A DNA stretch of 64,000 nt from Dyella telluris (GTDB lineage Bacteria > Pseudomonadota > Gammaproteobacteria > Xanthomonadales > Rhodanobacteraceae), in NCBI RefSeq assembly GCF_014297575.1, contig NZ_CP060412.1, forward strand, positions 310,001-374,000, written 5' to 3'. Within the stretch, counting starts at the first letter, position 1. Every line of letters begins with the position of its first letter. Made by a program: the position numbers and the translations under genes. The notes below the pieces were generated by a model, which was given only the letters and a program-made list of their open reading frames with translations, was not told the DNA's origin and ran no database searches. This document shows positions 8,783 through 17,925 of this stretch, in pieces.

Positions 8783-9781
8783 TCAGCGGCAACCGGGGCC
8801 CGCGCAGCCGCCTGCCTGATCCGGGCAATGCTCGTCGTCGACCTGCACGGTGACGTGCTGGATGCTGAAACGCTCGGACAGCATCTGGTTGATCGCCCGG
8901 ATGGCGGAGGCGCTGCTGGCACCCTCGTGCAGCTCCGCGTGCAACGTCGCCATGCGCGAGCCCGAGGCCAGCTGCCACACGTGCAGGTGGTGCACATTGC
9001 GGATGGACGCATCCGCACCGCGCAAAGCTTCTTCCACCTCGACGGTATTCATGCCCTCGGGCACGCCTTCCAGCAGGATGTGCGCGGACCGGCGCAGCAG
9101 GCGCCATGCACTATTGAGGATCAGCAGCGACACCAGCAGCGAAAGCACCGGATCCGCCCAGTTCCAGCTCATCCAGCGCACCAGCAGGGCCGCAGCCACG
9201 GCGGCCACCGAACCGAGCAGGTCGCCGATCACGTGGAGGGTGGCACCGGCCAGGTTCACGTCGTCATGGGCGTGGCCGTGCAGCGTACTCAGCACCAGTA
9301 CGTTCACCACCAGGCCGATGAGCGCCACCACCAGCATCATCCCGGACAGGATGTGCGTGGGTTCGAACAGGCGGGCAACCGCTTCGTAGGCAATGAACGC
9401 CACCAGCACGAACTGGGTCAGTGCGTTGACGAAACCAGCCAGCACTTCCAGGCGACCGTAACCGTAACTGCGGCGCGCATCGGCCGGGCGACGCGCAAAC
9501 CACGCCCCCGCCACCGCGAGCAGCAGGGCCAGGGCATCGATCAGCATGTGACCGCCATCGGCCACCAGCGCCAGCGAACCGGACCAGAAGCCGCCGACCA
9601 TCTCCACCACCATCATCAGCGTGGTGAGCACGAAGGCCAGGATCAGCTTCTTTTCCTTGCCGGTCACGCTGCCGTGCGAATGGTCCTGACCATGAGCATG
9701 GTCATGCGCATGGTCGTGCGCATGACCGTGGGCATGGTCATGGCCGTGATGATCGTGGTTATGCACGTGGGTAGAACTCAT
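8783..9781 (-). CDS. cation diffusion facilitator (zinc-type exporter)
   Basis: Inner-membrane metal/proton antiporter of 332 aa that exports Zn2+ or similar divalent cations. The N-terminus (residues 5-37) is an exceptionally His/Asp-rich metal-binding tail. Six membrane segments follow. The metal sites of the family are visible as HxxxD in GGHMLID (His78, Asp82) and in HVIGDLL, with a cytoplasmic ferredoxin-like domain at the end (HHLHVWQLASG). The C-terminal Cys-rich tail (HCPDQAGGCAGPGC) is unusual. It lies 62 bp downstream of the MerC-like gene, in the same direction as that gene and zur, so a zinc-homeostasis role is well supported by context. Confidence 0.93.
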   Translation of the reverse strand: MSSTHVHNHDHHGHDHAHGHAHDHAHDHAHGQDHSHGSVTGKEKKLILAFVLTTLMMVVEMVGGFWSGSLALVADGGHMLIDALALLLAVAGAWFARRPADARRSYGYGRLEVLAGFVNALTQFVLVAFIAYEAVARLFEPTHILSGMMLVVALIGLVVNVLVLSTLHGHAHDDVNLAGATLHVIGDLLGSVAAVAAALLVRWMSWNWADPVLSLLVSLLILNSAWRLLRRSAHILLEGVPEGMNTVEVEEALRGADASIRNVHHLHVWQLASGSRMATLHAELHEGASSASAIRAINQMLSERFSIQHVTVQVDDEHCPDQAGGCAGPGCR

Positions 9782-9810
9782 GGGTGCAAATGCTAGAAAC
9801 CGCGGGGCCC

Positions 9811-9823
9811 GTTACACAATCAC
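9811..9823 (-). promoter_or_regulatory. weak Zur-like site before the CDF gene
   Basis: GTTACACAATCAC matches the stronger Zur-box core at 10328-10340 in 10 of 13 positions and lies 30 bp before the CDF start. Its right half is poor. It could be a low-affinity site or chance. Confidence 0.25.
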
Positions 9824-9843
9824 GACGAACTGAGCCACGGCGC

Positions 9844-10269
9844 TCAGTGAGCGCACTGGGGCCCGTGTACGTGCAGCGCGCGATGCGTGCGCAGGTTGAC
9901 GAAATGCCCTGCGGCCACCAGCAGGCCACCGCAGGTGACCATCACGCTGTGCAGGCCAACGGAATATTTCTCGGCGAAGGTCACGCCGATGATCAGCAGT
10001 GCAAGGCCGGGCAAGGCCAGGATCAATGCCAGCGGACGATGATGATGGCGATAGCCACTGACCAGGCTGATCAGCGCCAGCGCGCAGGCGAACATCACGA
10101 AGCCGCGCTCGAACGCGTGATCGGCCAGGAAACCGAGCCCGAGCAGAGGCAACAGCGCGAGCACGAACGGCAAGGCGGCGCAGTGGATGGCACACAGGAA
10201 CGACGCGGCTGCGCCTATCCGGTCGGCCAGCGACCACCAGCGGTTCTTGTTCTGTTGAGGAGCATCCAT
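9844..10269 (-). CDS. MerC-domain membrane protein
   Basis: A 141-aa protein with about four membrane helices and the MerC-type motif CAIHCAALP (Cys26, Cys30) at the end of the first helix, which in mercury-transport MerC proteins binds metal. The family also includes many uncharacterised proteins outside mer operons, and no merR or merA is near. The ATG at 10269 gives a normal family N-terminus; the longer frame to 10353 would place the start upstream of the Zur operator. The C-terminus is His-rich (HRALHVHGPQCAH). The upstream Zur operator suggests induction under zinc starvation, so a role in zinc or metal uptake is inferred. Confidence 0.85.
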   Translation of the reverse strand: MDAPQQNKNRWWSLADRIGAAASFLCAIHCAALPFVLALLPLLGLGFLADHAFERGFVMFACALALISLVSGYRHHHRPLALILALPGLALLIIGVTFAEKYSVGLHSVMVTCGGLLVAAGHFVNLRTHRALHVHGPQCAH

Positions 10270-10325
10270 CGGATCGGGGGCCGGAGCGGTGCACGGTTCG
10301 GGCCTTGGAGTGACCCACTGAGCGC

Positions 10326-10342
10326 ATGTTACATTATAACGT
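10326..10342 (-). promoter_or_regulatory. Zur box overlapping a -10 element
   Basis: ATGTTACATTATAACGT is a near-perfect palindrome (centre 10334; ATGTTA against ACGTTA in the other arm) and closely matches the gammaproteobacterial Zur operator TGTTATANNATAACA. On the minus strand it contains TATAAT (10333-10338), a consensus -10 hexamer, so a bound Zur would block RNA polymerase. It lies 57 bp before the merC-like start and directly after the zur stop codon. Confidence 0.8.
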
Positions 10343-10389
10343 CGCGAACGCAAACCCGTCCGTCCGGGCCATTCAGGCCAACGGCGGTA

Positions 10390-10908
10390 TCAGCTCTTGC
10401 GGCAGTTCTTGCAGAGGCCGTGCACTTCCAGCGTCTGCGCCTGCGGGCGGAACCCGAAGGTCTTGGCCTGCGCCTCGATCAGCTCCGCCACGCGCTCGTC
10501 GCACACTTCCTGTGCGCTGGAGCAGTTGTCGCAGATCAGGAATGGCACCTGATGCGCCTCCGCCGGGTGATGGCAGGACACGAAGGCATTGATGGATTCG
10601 AGCTTGTGGATGAAGCCGTGCTCGAGCAGGAAATCCAGCGCGCGATAGACGGTGGGCGGCGCCGCGTTGCCATGGCGCTCGCGCAACTGGTCCAGCAGGT
10701 CATATGCCTTCACCGGCTTGCCGGCAACGGCCACCAGTTCCAGTACTTCCTTGCGCAGCGGAGTCAGGCGCAGACCGCGCTCTTCGCTGGCATGTTCCAC
10801 CGCGCGCACGAAGCTCTGCGCATCATCGTGATGATGATGGTGCGGGTGGTCATGCGAATGCGATTTGTCGGCGGTATGGCTCAACGGATTCTCCTTGGGC
10901 GCCATCAT
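10390..10908 (-). CDS. zur: zinc uptake regulator, Fur family
   Basis: Zinc-sensing repressor of 172 aa. The winged helix is at about residues 48-105 (LTPLRKEVLELVA, PPTVYRALDFL). A structural zinc site is formed by Cys126/Cys129 (CDNC) and Cys166/Cys169 (CKNC), a pattern typical of Zur; the His-rich segment HSHDHPHHHHHDD near the N-terminus is an extra metal-binding tail. Two ATG codons lie at 10908 and 10905, with only a weak ribosome site; an in-frame TTG at 10884 has a perfect AAGGAG 6 nt upstream and may be the real start, giving 164 aa. The Zur-type operator after the gene and the CDF exporter nearby support a zinc role rather than iron. Confidence 0.9.
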   Translation of the reverse strand: MMAPKENPLSHTADKSHSHDHPHHHHHDDAQSFVRAVEHASEERGLRLTPLRKEVLELVAVAGKPVKAYDLLDQLRERHGNAAPPTVYRALDFLLEHGFIHKLESINAFVSCHHPAEAHQVPFLICDNCSSAQEVCDERVAELIEAQAKTFGFRPQAQTLEVHGLCKNCRKS

Positions 10909-10956
10909 ACACCGTCACTTACATGAGGCCTGCGGTGCGTAGGCGCAAGCGCCTGC

Positions 10957-11241
10957 TCAGCGTCCGCGCGGCAACGGCGGCGGCACGGGCCGCCCCCTGG
11001 GACGCGGCCGGACGACGACCACCACCCAGCCGATGGGCCCTAGCACGGCGGCCCAGACGATGCCCTCCACCGTGCGCCCGCGCCACCAGCCCAGCAGCGC
11101 GCCCACGGCGACAAACGCCACGTTCCACCACAGCAGCGCCACCCACGGCACCATGGCCATGAGGTTCATGAAGATGTGCAGGAAGGCATCCGGGCTGTCC
11201 GGGTCCACGCCCTGCATCGCCTTGTTCAGCCAGTGCTCCAC
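10957..11241 (-). CDS. small membrane protein, unknown function
   Basis: A 94-aa protein with two strongly hydrophobic segments (about residues 24-50 and 60-77) and a basic, Pro/Arg-rich C-terminus. The start is a GTG at 11241 with GGAG about 6 nt upstream. I do not recognise a named domain. The N-terminus (MEHWLNKAMQGVDPDSPDAF) is soluble and looks conserved in style rather than random. It lies 48 bp upstream of zur in the same direction and is divergent from the two-component system. Confidence 0.62.
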   Translation of the reverse strand: MEHWLNKAMQGVDPDSPDAFLHIFMNLMAMVPWVALLWWNVAFVAVGALLGWWRGRTVEGIVWAAVLGPIGWVVVVVRPRPRGRPVPPPLPRGR

Positions 11242-11331
11242 GCCGACTCCGTCGACTGATTACGATAGAGGGATGATGAAGCGTCGGCGCGCGCCTGCCT
11301 ACGTCGCCCCTCGCCATGACGGACCGGAGCC

Positions 11332-12033
11332 ATGCGCTGCCTGCTTATCGAAGACGACATTGCCACCTCGGACCTGATCCGCGAAGGCTTGACCGGGGCG
11401 GGCCACGAGGTGATCGCCTGTCATGACGGCAGCAGCGGGCTCGCGCACGCCAACAACGAACGCTGGGACCTGGTCGTGCTGGACCGCATGCTGCCAGGCG
11501 GCATGGATGGCCTGGACATTCTGGCCACCATGCGACTGCGTGACGACCACACACCCGTGCTGGTACTCAGTGCGCTCAGCAGCCTGGACGAACGCATCCG
11601 CGGCCTGCGCAGCGGCGGGGACGACTACCTCACCAAGCCTTTCGCGCTGGACGAGATGCTGGCCCGCGTCGAGGCACTGGCGCGACGGGCCAGCCAGCGC
11701 CCGGAACCAGAGGTGTTCAGCGTAGGCGACCTGTCGCTGGAGCCGCGCACGCGCCGCGTCTTTCGCAACGGCCGCCCCGTGGCGCTGCAGCCACGCGAGT
11801 ACCAGTTGCTTGAATACCTGGTGCGCCATCAGGGCGAAGTCGTCACGCGGAAGATGCTGCTCGCCGCCGTCTGGGGTTTCCACTTCGACCCGGAAACCAA
11901 CGTGATCGACGTGCAGATGAGCCGGCTGCGCACCAAGCTCGACGAGGGCGGCGCCGCCCCGTTGATCCGCACCGTGCGCGGCGTGGGTTTCACCATCGGC
12001 GACAACGACGACGGCACACATGTCGCTGAGTGA
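11332..12033 (+). CDS. OmpR-family response regulator
   Basis: A 233-aa transcription regulator with an N-terminal receiver domain and a C-terminal OmpR/PhoB winged helix. The acidic pocket (EDD, 7-9), phosphoacceptor Asp51 (VVLDRMLP) and the conserved Lys in YLTKPF are present. The DNA-binding half shows LQPREYQLLEYLVRHQG and VDVQMSRLRTKLD. It overlaps the next gene, its sensor kinase, by 14 bp. The efflux genes downstream are the likely target, so it probably works as a CopR/CzcR/CusR-like metal or envelope-stress regulator. Confidence 0.95.
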   Translation: MRCLLIEDDIATSDLIREGLTGAGHEVIACHDGSSGLAHANNERWDLVVLDRMLPGGMDGLDILATMRLRDDHTPVLVLSALSSLDERIRGLRSGGDDYLTKPFALDEMLARVEALARRASQRPEPEVFSVGDLSLEPRTRRVFRNGRPVALQPREYQLLEYLVRHQGEVVTRKMLLAAVWGFHFDPETNVIDVQMSRLRTKLDEGGAAPLIRTVRGVGFTIGDNDDGTHVAE

Positions 12034-13399
12034 CTTCCGCCATTCGGTCGTCTTCCGCATGGCCGCCGGCTACGGCGTCCTCCTGCTGTTGTCGGTGACG
12101 CTGATCGCTGCCGTGTTTTATGTCGGCACTGCCGGCATCCTGCGCAGCAATATCGACGAACAACTGCGCAGCCGCTCGCGCCAGCTGGTGCAGGAAGAAC
12201 ACCAGCACGGCATCGGCGCGCTGGCAAAGGACATCCACGACCTGCTCACCGACAACCAGGACACGGACACCGAGATCTACCTGCTGCTCGATCCGCACGG
12301 CCGCAAGCTGATCGGCAACCTGACCGCCTGGCCTGCCACAGCGGTCGCCACCGACGGCCTGCACCAGCTGGAAGTCGACCGCCTCGACCGACATTCATCC
12401 AGTCGCCTGCTCACCCATCGCTTTGCCGATGGCAGCACGTTGCTGGTGGGCCGCGACATGCAGGACGTGCGCACGCTTGAGCGCCTCATCGAGGTGGCGT
12501 TCGCCATCGGCGGCCTGTTCGCGCTGCTGCTGGCGGGCGGTGGCGCCCTGCTGTTCCGCTCCCAGCTGCAACGGCAACTCAAGGCGATCCACCGCACCAC
12601 CACGGCGGTGTCTGCCGGCCGGCTGGATCGTCGCATTGCCGTGGGACGCCCGCGCGACGAATTCGCCATCGTGGCCCGCGACGTGAACGACATGCTCGAC
12701 CAGATCGAGCGCCTGATGGACAACACCCGCCAGGTCTCCAATGCCATCGCCCATGACCTGCGTACGCCGCTGGGACGCGTGCGGGCCACGCTCGAGCAGG
12801 CATTGCGCTCGCCGCATCGCCAAACCCGGCTTCCCCATGATGCGCAGTACGCCATCGACGAAATCGACGGCCTGATCACCGTGCTCGACAAGATGCTGCA
12901 GATCGCCGAAGCGGAATCGGGCGTGCGACGCGGCAGCTTTGAGGCGGTGCCGCTGCGCGGCCTGCTCGCGGATATCGTGGAGCTGTACCAGCCCGCTGCC
13001 GAAATGCGCTCGATCCACCTGCGCTTCGCCGTGGACGGCGAACCCGCCGTGCTGGCCGACAGGCACCTGCTGGCCAACGTGCTCGCCAACCTGCTCGACA
13101 ACGCCTTCAAGTACGCCGGTGAAGGCGCGCACGTCGACATGAAGGCCGCGCTTGCCGGCGAATGGGTTCGCATCAGCGTCCAGGACGATGGCCCTGGCAT
13201 TCCCGACGAGGCGCTGGCGCGGGCGACGGAACGCTTCTTCCGCGTGGATGCCAGCCGCCACCAGCGTGGCAATGGCCTGGGCCTGAGCATCGTGGCCGCG
13301 GTGGTCGCCCTGCATGGCGGCCGATTGACCCTGGAGAACACCACGCCGGGGCTGCGCGTGGCCATCGACCTGCCGCCGGCAAACCTTTCCAAATCGTAA
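12020..13399 (+). CDS. sensor histidine kinase
   Basis: Inner-membrane kinase of 459 aa, partner of the preceding regulator. Two membrane helices (about 12-38 and 157-180) frame a periplasmic sensor domain of about 120 residues. They are followed by a HAMP linker, the H-box with phospho-His245 (AIAHDLRTPLGRVR), an N-box (NLLDNAFKYA), and G-boxes DDGPGIP and GNGLGLSIV. The periplasmic part has several His and Asp residues, compatible with but not proving metal sensing. A 128-bp gap separates it from the adaptor gene, enough for a second promoter. Confidence 0.95.
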   Translation: MSLSDFRHSVVFRMAAGYGVLLLLSVTLIAAVFYVGTAGILRSNIDEQLRSRSRQLVQEEHQHGIGALAKDIHDLLTDNQDTDTEIYLLLDPHGRKLIGNLTAWPATAVATDGLHQLEVDRLDRHSSSRLLTHRFADGSTLLVGRDMQDVRTLERLIEVAFAIGGLFALLLAGGGALLFRSQLQRQLKAIHRTTTAVSAGRLDRRIAVGRPRDEFAIVARDVNDMLDQIERLMDNTRQVSNAIAHDLRTPLGRVRATLEQALRSPHRQTRLPHDAQYAIDEIDGLITVLDKMLQIAEAESGVRRGSFEAVPLRGLLADIVELYQPAAEMRSIHLRFAVDGEPAVLADRHLLANVLANLLDNAFKYAGEGAHVDMKAALAGEWVRISVQDDGPGIPDEALARATERFFRVDASRHQRGNGLGLSIVAAVVALHGGRLTLENTTPGLRVAIDLPPANLSKS

Positions 13400-13527
13400 C
13401 TGTCCCCGCAGGCAGGCCTGTCCTAGGGTGACCGGACTTTCCGGCCCGCCCGTCGTCGGTGCACCGGGAAGTCGCGTGCGGCACCCCGCCGCCGCCCCCT
13501 GCCCCCGCGCGACACGCCACAGGTTTC

Positions 13528-14706
13528 ATGAAGAAGCATCAAGGACGACTGGTCGCCGCCGCCTGCCTGTTGGCGGCCATCCTGCTGGCCGTAGGTCTGC
13601 ATCCGGCGAGCACCTCGGCGGACAACGCTGCCACACGCGCCGCGCCCCCGCCCGATGTGCAGGACGTCACCATCAATGCGCAGCAGGCCCGCCAGGTACG
13701 GGTCGCGCCCGTAGCCACGCGCGACTTCACGCCCGGCATCGACGCCGTGGGCTACGTGGATTTCAACCAGGATCGGCTCGCCCAGGTCAATTCGCCCTAC
13801 GCCGGACGCGTGCGGGAGGTCTTTGCCAAGGCCGGCGACACGGTCAAGCGCGACCAGCCGCTGTTTTCGGTGGACAGCCCGGACCTCGCGCAGGCCGAAG
13901 CGACCCTGGTCAGCGCCGCCGCCGCGCGCGTGCAGACGGGCGCCGCACTGGAGCGCGCCCGGGGCATGGCGCAGGTGCAGGCCAACGCGCCGCGCGACCT
14001 GGAGCAGGCGATATCGGATCAGCAGACGGCCGAGGGCAACTATCAAGCCGCACGTCGCGCCCTGCATATCTTCGGCAAGAACGACGCAGACATTGAGCGC
14101 ATCGCCGCCACGCGGCGCGTCGATGGTGAGCTGCGGATCGACAGCCCCATCGACGGTCAGGTGAGCACACGCAACATCGCGGTCGGCGACCTGGTGCAGC
14201 CGGGCAACAGCCCTGCACCATTCACCGTTTCCGATGGCGACAGCCTGTGGCTGGTGGCCAACGTCAGCGAAGACGAGGCGGCGCAGGTCCACGTAGGCGA
14301 CCATCTGGCCGCCACACTCTCCGCATGGCCGCAGCGAGCCCTCGCGGCCACGGTCGACTACGTCGGCAACAGTTCCGACCCTGCAACACATCGCGTGACC
14401 CTGCGCTCCGTGCTGCATGCACCGCCGGCCGGCCTGCGCGCACAGATGCTGGCCACCTATCGCATCGATACCGCGGCGCCCGTGCGCCACGACGCGGTAC
14501 CCGTCGACGCCGTGGTACGTGAAGGCACCGGCGCGATGGTGGTGTTCACCACCACCGACGGCCTGCGCTTTACCCGGCACCCCGTGCAGCTCGGGCCGCT
14601 GCAGGACGGCTATTACCCAGTGCTGTCTGGCCTTCCCGCCAGCCAGCGCATTGCCACCGAAGGCGCGCTGTTCCTCAGCAACGCGCTGGCGCTGCAGTCG
14701 CAGTAA
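13528..14706 (+). CDS. RND efflux periplasmic adaptor subunit
   Basis: Membrane-fusion protein of 392 aa that links the inner-membrane pump to the outer-membrane channel. An N-terminal signal anchor (about residues 10-26) is followed by a beta-barrel, a split lipoyl domain (VNSPYAGRVREVFAKAGDTV and IDSPIDGQVSTRNIAVGDLV) and an alpha-hairpin rich in Ala and Gln (about 115-185). The overall shape fits CzcB/CusB-type adaptors. The ATG at 13528 is chosen because the longer frame to 13459 adds a Pro-rich piece before the signal sequence. The pump gene starts 27 bp later. Confidence 0.93.
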   Translation: MKKHQGRLVAAACLLAAILLAVGLHPASTSADNAATRAAPPPDVQDVTINAQQARQVRVAPVATRDFTPGIDAVGYVDFNQDRLAQVNSPYAGRVREVFAKAGDTVKRDQPLFSVDSPDLAQAEATLVSAAAARVQTGAALERARGMAQVQANAPRDLEQAISDQQTAEGNYQAARRALHIFGKNDADIERIAATRRVDGELRIDSPIDGQVSTRNIAVGDLVQPGNSPAPFTVSDGDSLWLVANVSEDEAAQVHVGDHLAATLSAWPQRALAATVDYVGNSSDPATHRVTLRSVLHAPPAGLRAQMLATYRIDTAAPVRHDAVPVDAVVREGTGAMVVFTTTDGLRFTRHPVQLGPLQDGYYPVLSGLPASQRIATEGALFLSNALALQSQ

Positions 14707-14733
14707 GCCCACCTCACCGCATAAGGACCGAAC

Positions 14734-17700
14734 GTGTTCCGTGGTCTTGTCGCCTTCGCGCTGACCCGCCGCGCCATCGTGCTGATGTCGCTGGCGGCGT
14801 TCGCCATTGCCGGGCTGGTGGCGTACGCCAAGCTCAATATCGAGGCATATCCCAATCCCGCGCCGGTGATCCTGGAGATCACGGCGCAGGCGCCCGGCCT
14901 TTCCGCCGAGGAAATGGAACGTAGCTACACGCGCCCCATGGAAGTGGGCCTGGCGACCACGCCGGGCGTGGAGAGCATCCGCTCCACTTCGTTCTACGGC
15001 CTGTCGTTCGTGCGCGTCACCTTCAAGTACGGCACCGACTACTACTTCGATTACACACAGGCCGCGCTGGCGCTGCAGCAGAACGTCAGCCTGCCCAACA
15101 ACGTGCAGCCGCAGATCCAGGCCTCCAGCCTGGTGGGCGAGATCTTCCGCTACCAGCTGGTCGGGCCGCGATCGACCAGCCTTACCGAACTGCGCACCCT
15201 GCAGGACTGGGTAGTCACGCGGCGCCTGCTGTCGGTGCCGGGTATTGCCCAGGTCGTGACCTGGGGCGGCACCACCAAGGAGTACGACGTCGAAGCGGAC
15301 CTGCGCAAGCTGCAGGGCTACGGCATCACCCTGCCCCAGCTGGTCAGCGCCATCGGCAACGCCAACAGCAACGTCGGCGGGCGCACCATCAACATCGGCC
15401 AGCAGTCGGTGAACATCCGTGGCGTCGGCCTGATCAAGGATGTCGACGACATCGGCAACATCGTGCTCAACCAGTCCAACGGCACGCCGGTGCTGGTGAA
15501 GGACGTGGCAAAGATCGACGTGGGCGCGGTGCCGCGACTGGGCCGCGCCGGGCGCGACACCCAGGATGATGTGGTCACCGGCATCGTCGTGATGAACCGC
15601 ACGCTGCAGACCAATGAAGTGGTGGCACGCGTCAAGGACGAAGTGGCCCGGCTCAACAGCGACGGCACCTTGCCGCCCGGCGTGAAGCTGGTGCCCTTCT
15701 ACGATCGCTCGACGCTGGTCGCGGTAACCACCCACACGGTGCTGCACAACCTGATCTTCGGTTGCCTGCTGGTATTCCTGATCCAGTGGATCTTCCTGGG
15801 CGACCTGCGCAGCGCCATCATCGTGAGCGCCAATATCCCGGTGGCCCTGTTTTTCAGCATCATCATCCTGGTGCTGCTGGGCGACTCGGCCAACCTGCTT
15901 TCGCTGGGCGCAGTGGACTTCGGCATCATCGTCGACTCGGCGGTGATCCTGATCGAGAACATCTTCCGCAACTTCCAGAAGACCCACGAACAACAGCGCG
16001 AGATGCTGCACGATGCCGCGCAGAGCGACCTGGGCACCTATATGCGCGGTGGCGCCGCCCACGGCTGGACGGACCGCATCCGGTTGCTCTTCATCAGCGC
16101 CATGCAGGTGGACCGCGCCGTGCTGTTCTCCTCGGCCATCACGGTGGCGGCGTTCATCCCGCTGTTCACCATGCAGGGCGTGGAAGGCCAGATCTTCAAC
16201 CCGATGGCGCGCACCTACGCCTATGCACTGACCGGTGCGCTGATCGCCACTTTCACCGTCTCGCCCGTACTGGCCTCCCTGCTGCTGCCCAGGAATGTCA
16301 AGGAAACCGAGACGCTGTTCGTGCGCGCGATTCGCCGTGTATATACGCCGGTGTTGCGCTGGGCGCTGGAACGGCGCCGCACCACGGTCGGTCTGGGCAT
16401 CGGCTTCCTGCTCGTCGCCGCCGTGTTGCTGACGCGCGTGGGTACGGAGTTCCTTCCCGCGCTGGAGGAAGGCAACCTGTGGATCCGTGCCTCCATGCCG
16501 CCCACCATCTCGCTGGAGGCGGGCGAAGACAAGGTGAGCGCGCTGCGTCACATCCTGCTCCGGCACCCGGAAGTGGTCACCGTGGTGTCGCAGCATGGCC
16601 GCCCCGACGATGGCAGTGACGCCTCCGGCTTCTACAACGTGGAGCTGTTCGTTCCGCTGAAACCGCAGGACGAGTGGCCGGCCGGGCATACGAAGGAAAA
16701 GCTGGTGGCCGAGTTGCAGCAGGAGTTCGAAAACACGCTGCCCGGCGTGGAATTCAATTTCTCGCAGTACATCCAGGACAACATCGAGGAAGGCCTTTCC
16801 GGCGTGAAGGGCGCCAACTCGGTGAAGATCGTCGGCCCCGAGCTGCCCGAACTCGAACGCCTCGCCGACGAGGTCATGCAGCAGATGCGGCAGGTGCCCG
16901 GCGTACAGGACCTGGGCGTTTTCCATGTGCTTGGCCAGCCCAACCTCAACATCACCGTCGACCGCGCCAGGGCGGCGCGCTATGGCCTCAACACCGGCGA
17001 CATCAACACCGTGGTGCAGGCGGCCGCAGGCGGCACTTCGGCAACCACCGTACTGGAGGGCGAGCGCCAGTTCGACCTGGTGGTTCGCCTGGCGCCGCAG
17101 TATCGCCGCAGCATAGAGGACATCGGCAACATCCAGGTGGGCTACACCCTGCCCAACGGCGGCACGGGTTACGTCCCGCTGCGCGAGGTCGCCAAGATCA
17201 GTCTCGACACCGGCGCGTCGTACATCTACCACGAACGCAACGAGCGATTCGTGCCGGTGAAGTTCAGCGTGCGCGGACGCGACCTGGGTGGCACCGTGGC
17301 CGAGGCGCAGCGACGCATCGCCGAACACGTCACGCTGCCGCCGGGCTATCACCTTTCATGGGCCGGTGAATTCAACGACCTGCAGCAGGCCAAGCAACGC
17401 CTGGCGGTGGTTCTGCCCATCGCGGTGGGGCTGATCCTGGCGCTGCTGTTCGCCCTGTTCAACTCACTGCGCGACAGCCTGCTCACCCTGGCGGCGATTC
17501 CCTTCTCCATCGGCGGCGGCATCGTCGCCCTGTATCTGTCCGGGCTGGACTTCAGCATTTCCGCGGCCATCGGTTTCGTATCGCTGTTCGGCGTATCGGT
17601 GATGAACGGCATTCTGGTCATCACGTACTTCAATCACCTGATCTTCGAAGGGCGCTCGCCCGTGGAGGCCATGGCCGAGGCCGCCGAGCAACGCATGCGC

Positions 17701-17925
17701 CCGATGCTGATGACCGCGCTCTCGGCCTGCATCGGCCTGCTGCCTGCGGCCTTGTCCACCGGTATCGGCAGCCAGGTGCAACGCCCGCTGGCCACCGTGG
17801 TGGTGGGCGGCATGTTGATCGGCCCGGTCATGCTGCTGATCGTGGCTCCCGCATTGCAGGTGCTGGTGGTGGAGTGGTCGCAAAACCGTCGCAAGCGCCG
17901 CAGCCACGCGGGAGAGACGCCATGA
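14734..17925 (+). CDS. RND efflux pump, heavy-metal (CzcA/CusA) type
   Basis: Inner-membrane proton-driven transporter of 1063 aa, full length for the family, with 12 predicted membrane helices and two large periplasmic loops. The heavy-metal subfamily signature in TM4 is intact: Asp395, Asp401 and Glu408 in GAVDFGIIVDSAVILIEN, with the same spacing as the essential Asp402/Asp408/Glu415 of CzcA. This separates it from drug-type pumps. The start is a GTG at 14734 after AAGGA. The stop overlaps the start of the outer-membrane factor (ATGA). Whether the cargo is Co/Zn/Cd, Cu/Ag or something else is not decidable here; the absence of a CusF or a Met-rich chaperone gives no hint of copper. Confidence 0.94.
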   Translation: MFRGLVAFALTRRAIVLMSLAAFAIAGLVAYAKLNIEAYPNPAPVILEITAQAPGLSAEEMERSYTRPMEVGLATTPGVESIRSTSFYGLSFVRVTFKYGTDYYFDYTQAALALQQNVSLPNNVQPQIQASSLVGEIFRYQLVGPRSTSLTELRTLQDWVVTRRLLSVPGIAQVVTWGGTTKEYDVEADLRKLQGYGITLPQLVSAIGNANSNVGGRTINIGQQSVNIRGVGLIKDVDDIGNIVLNQSNGTPVLVKDVAKIDVGAVPRLGRAGRDTQDDVVTGIVVMNRTLQTNEVVARVKDEVARLNSDGTLPPGVKLVPFYDRSTLVAVTTHTVLHNLIFGCLLVFLIQWIFLGDLRSAIIVSANIPVALFFSIIILVLLGDSANLLSLGAVDFGIIVDSAVILIENIFRNFQKTHEQQREMLHDAAQSDLGTYMRGGAAHGWTDRIRLLFISAMQVDRAVLFSSAITVAAFIPLFTMQGVEGQIFNPMARTYAYALTGALIATFTVSPVLASLLLPRNVKETETLFVRAIRRVYTPVLRWALERRRTTVGLGIGFLLVAAVLLTRVGTEFLPALEEGNLWIRASMPPTISLEAGEDKVSALRHILLRHPEVVTVVSQHGRPDDGSDASGFYNVELFVPLKPQDEWPAGHTKEKLVAELQQEFENTLPGVEFNFSQYIQDNIEEGLSGVKGANSVKIVGPELPELERLADEVMQQMRQVPGVQDLGVFHVLGQPNLNITVDRARAARYGLNTGDINTVVQAAAGGTSATTVLEGERQFDLVVRLAPQYRRSIEDIGNIQVGYTLPNGGTGYVPLREVAKISLDTGASYIYHERNERFVPVKFSVRGRDLGGTVAEAQRRIAEHVTLPPGYHLSWAGEFNDLQQAKQRLAVVLPIAVGLILALLFALFNSLRDSLLTLAAIPFSIGGGIVALYLSGLDFSISAAIGFVSLFGVSVMNGILVITYFNHLIFEGRSPVEAMAEAAEQRMRPMLMTALSACIGLLPAALSTGIGSQVQRPLATVVVGGMLIGPVMLLIVAPALQVLVVEWSQNRRKRRSHAGETP

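Noticed and set aside
9844..10269. Mercury resistance operon member
   Set aside because: Only the MerC-type fold is present. merR, merT, merP and merA are absent and the promoter carries a Zur-like box.
13423..17352. A 1309-codon open frame on the minus strand across the efflux adaptor and pump genes
   Set aside because: It is the antisense shadow of the two plus-strand efflux genes, which have clear family motifs. High GC lowers stop frequency. The product is His/Arg/Gln-rich with no recognisable domain.
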